Part shown: positions 6,036-6,206 of the stretch, piece after piece
Numbering within the stretch: the stretch's first letter is position 1
How the letters are laid out: each line of letters begins with the position of its first letter
Assembly: GCA_023388715.1 (NCBI GenBank)
Contig: JAEWFT010000042.1
Span: 1-6,206, forward strand
Direction of reading: 5' to 3'
DNA: 6,206 bases
DNA from: Pseudomonadota bacterium
Lineage (GTDB): Bacteria; Pseudomonadota; Gammaproteobacteria; Xanthomonadales; Xanthomonadaceae
Notes under the pieces: generated by a model
Seen by the model: the letters and a program-made list of their open reading frames with translations, nothing else
Databases searched by the model: none
Told to the model about the DNA's origin: nothing
Made by a program: the position numbers and the translations under genes

Positions 6036-6206
6036 ATGTCTGTCCGCACCAACACCAAGACCCTCCTGATGGCCTTCGGCGCCGCCATGGCGCTCGCCGG
6101 CTGCGGCAATGGCGCCGATAGCGTGGTTTCCCCCGGCGCGGGCGCGTTCCCGCCGGCACCGCCGCCGGTCGCGCCGCCGCCCCCGCCGCCGCCGACCACC
6201 CCGCCG
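6036..6206 (+). CDS. Proline-rich lipoprotein, C-terminus cut by window edge
   Basis: The first 57 codons are visible and the frame is open to the window end. MSVRTNTKTLLMAFGAAMAL is a lipoprotein signal peptide with basic n-region, hydrophobic core and lipobox L20-A21-G22-C23, so signal peptidase II should cut before Cys23. The residue after Cys is Gly, not Asp, which by the E. coli rule predicts the outer membrane. After CGNGADSVVSPGAG a Pro-rich tether begins (FPPAPPPVAPPPPPPPTTPP), as in lipoproteins that hold a folded domain away from the membrane. The folded domain lies beyond the window, so function cannot be assigned. GGAG lies ten bases before the ATG. It is transcribed away from the hydroxylase/TonB-like pair, and a shared envelope role is only a suggestion. 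Confidence 0.85.
   Translation, partial: MSVRTNTKTLLMAFGAAMALAGCGNGADSVVSPGAGAFPPAPPPVAPPPPPPPTTPP

Noticed and set aside
6140..6206. CCG-rich run at the window end as a DNA repeat element
   Set aside because: It is explained by Pro codons of the lipoprotein tether in the correct frame.

Overview
The window is GC-rich DNA (roughly 70% by eye) with tightly overlapping genes. It looks like a chromosomal segment from the Xanthomonadaceae/Lysobacteraceae (Lysobacter, Luteimonas and relatives). This placement rests on protein style and gene content and has not been confirmed by any search. I see no rRNA, tRNA, CRISPR array, insertion sequence or phage gene.

Layout. (1) Positions 1-1598, minus strand: a three-gene operon transcribed DUF1289 protein -> Nudix CoA-pyrophosphatase-like hydrolase -> 3-mercaptopyruvate sulfurtransferase (sseA, cut by the left edge). 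Stop and start codons overlap at both joints (ATGA, TGATG). (2) Positions 1626-2409, minus strand: an exported Mip/FkpA-like FKBP protein with a degenerate catalytic domain, ending in a 12-bp perfect hairpin plus a short T run. (3) Positions 2410-2621: a divergent intergenic region with a stable hairpin in each mRNA leader. (4) Positions 2622-4467, plus strand: a second overlapping operon of enoyl-CoA hydratase, an uncharacterised CPxC/CPxC protein with a basic helix, and endonuclease III (nth). (5) Positions 4492-5810, minus strand, convergent with nth: a secreted protein with a TonB C-terminal-like domain, preceded by a 2OG-Fe(II) prolyl-4-hydroxylase-like gene that breaks off inside its catalytic core. 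(6) Positions 5811-6035: a divergent intergenic region. (7) Positions 6036-6206, plus strand: the first 57 codons of a proline-rich outer-membrane lipoprotein, cut by the right edge.

Most genes are housekeeping functions: sulfur transfer, nucleotide-CoA clean-up, periplasmic folding, acyl-CoA metabolism and base-excision repair. The most notable structure is at about 5165-5190. There the hydroxylase sequence stops just after its HxD motif and the DNA passes directly into the signal peptide of the TonB-like gene in another reading frame. It looks like a deletion junction, or possibly an assembly artefact. Secondary points are the Cys-knuckle protein coupled to nth, the FKBP domain lacking its usual active-site residues, and the leader hairpins. 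I did not find convincing evidence of a wholly new multi-gene system.
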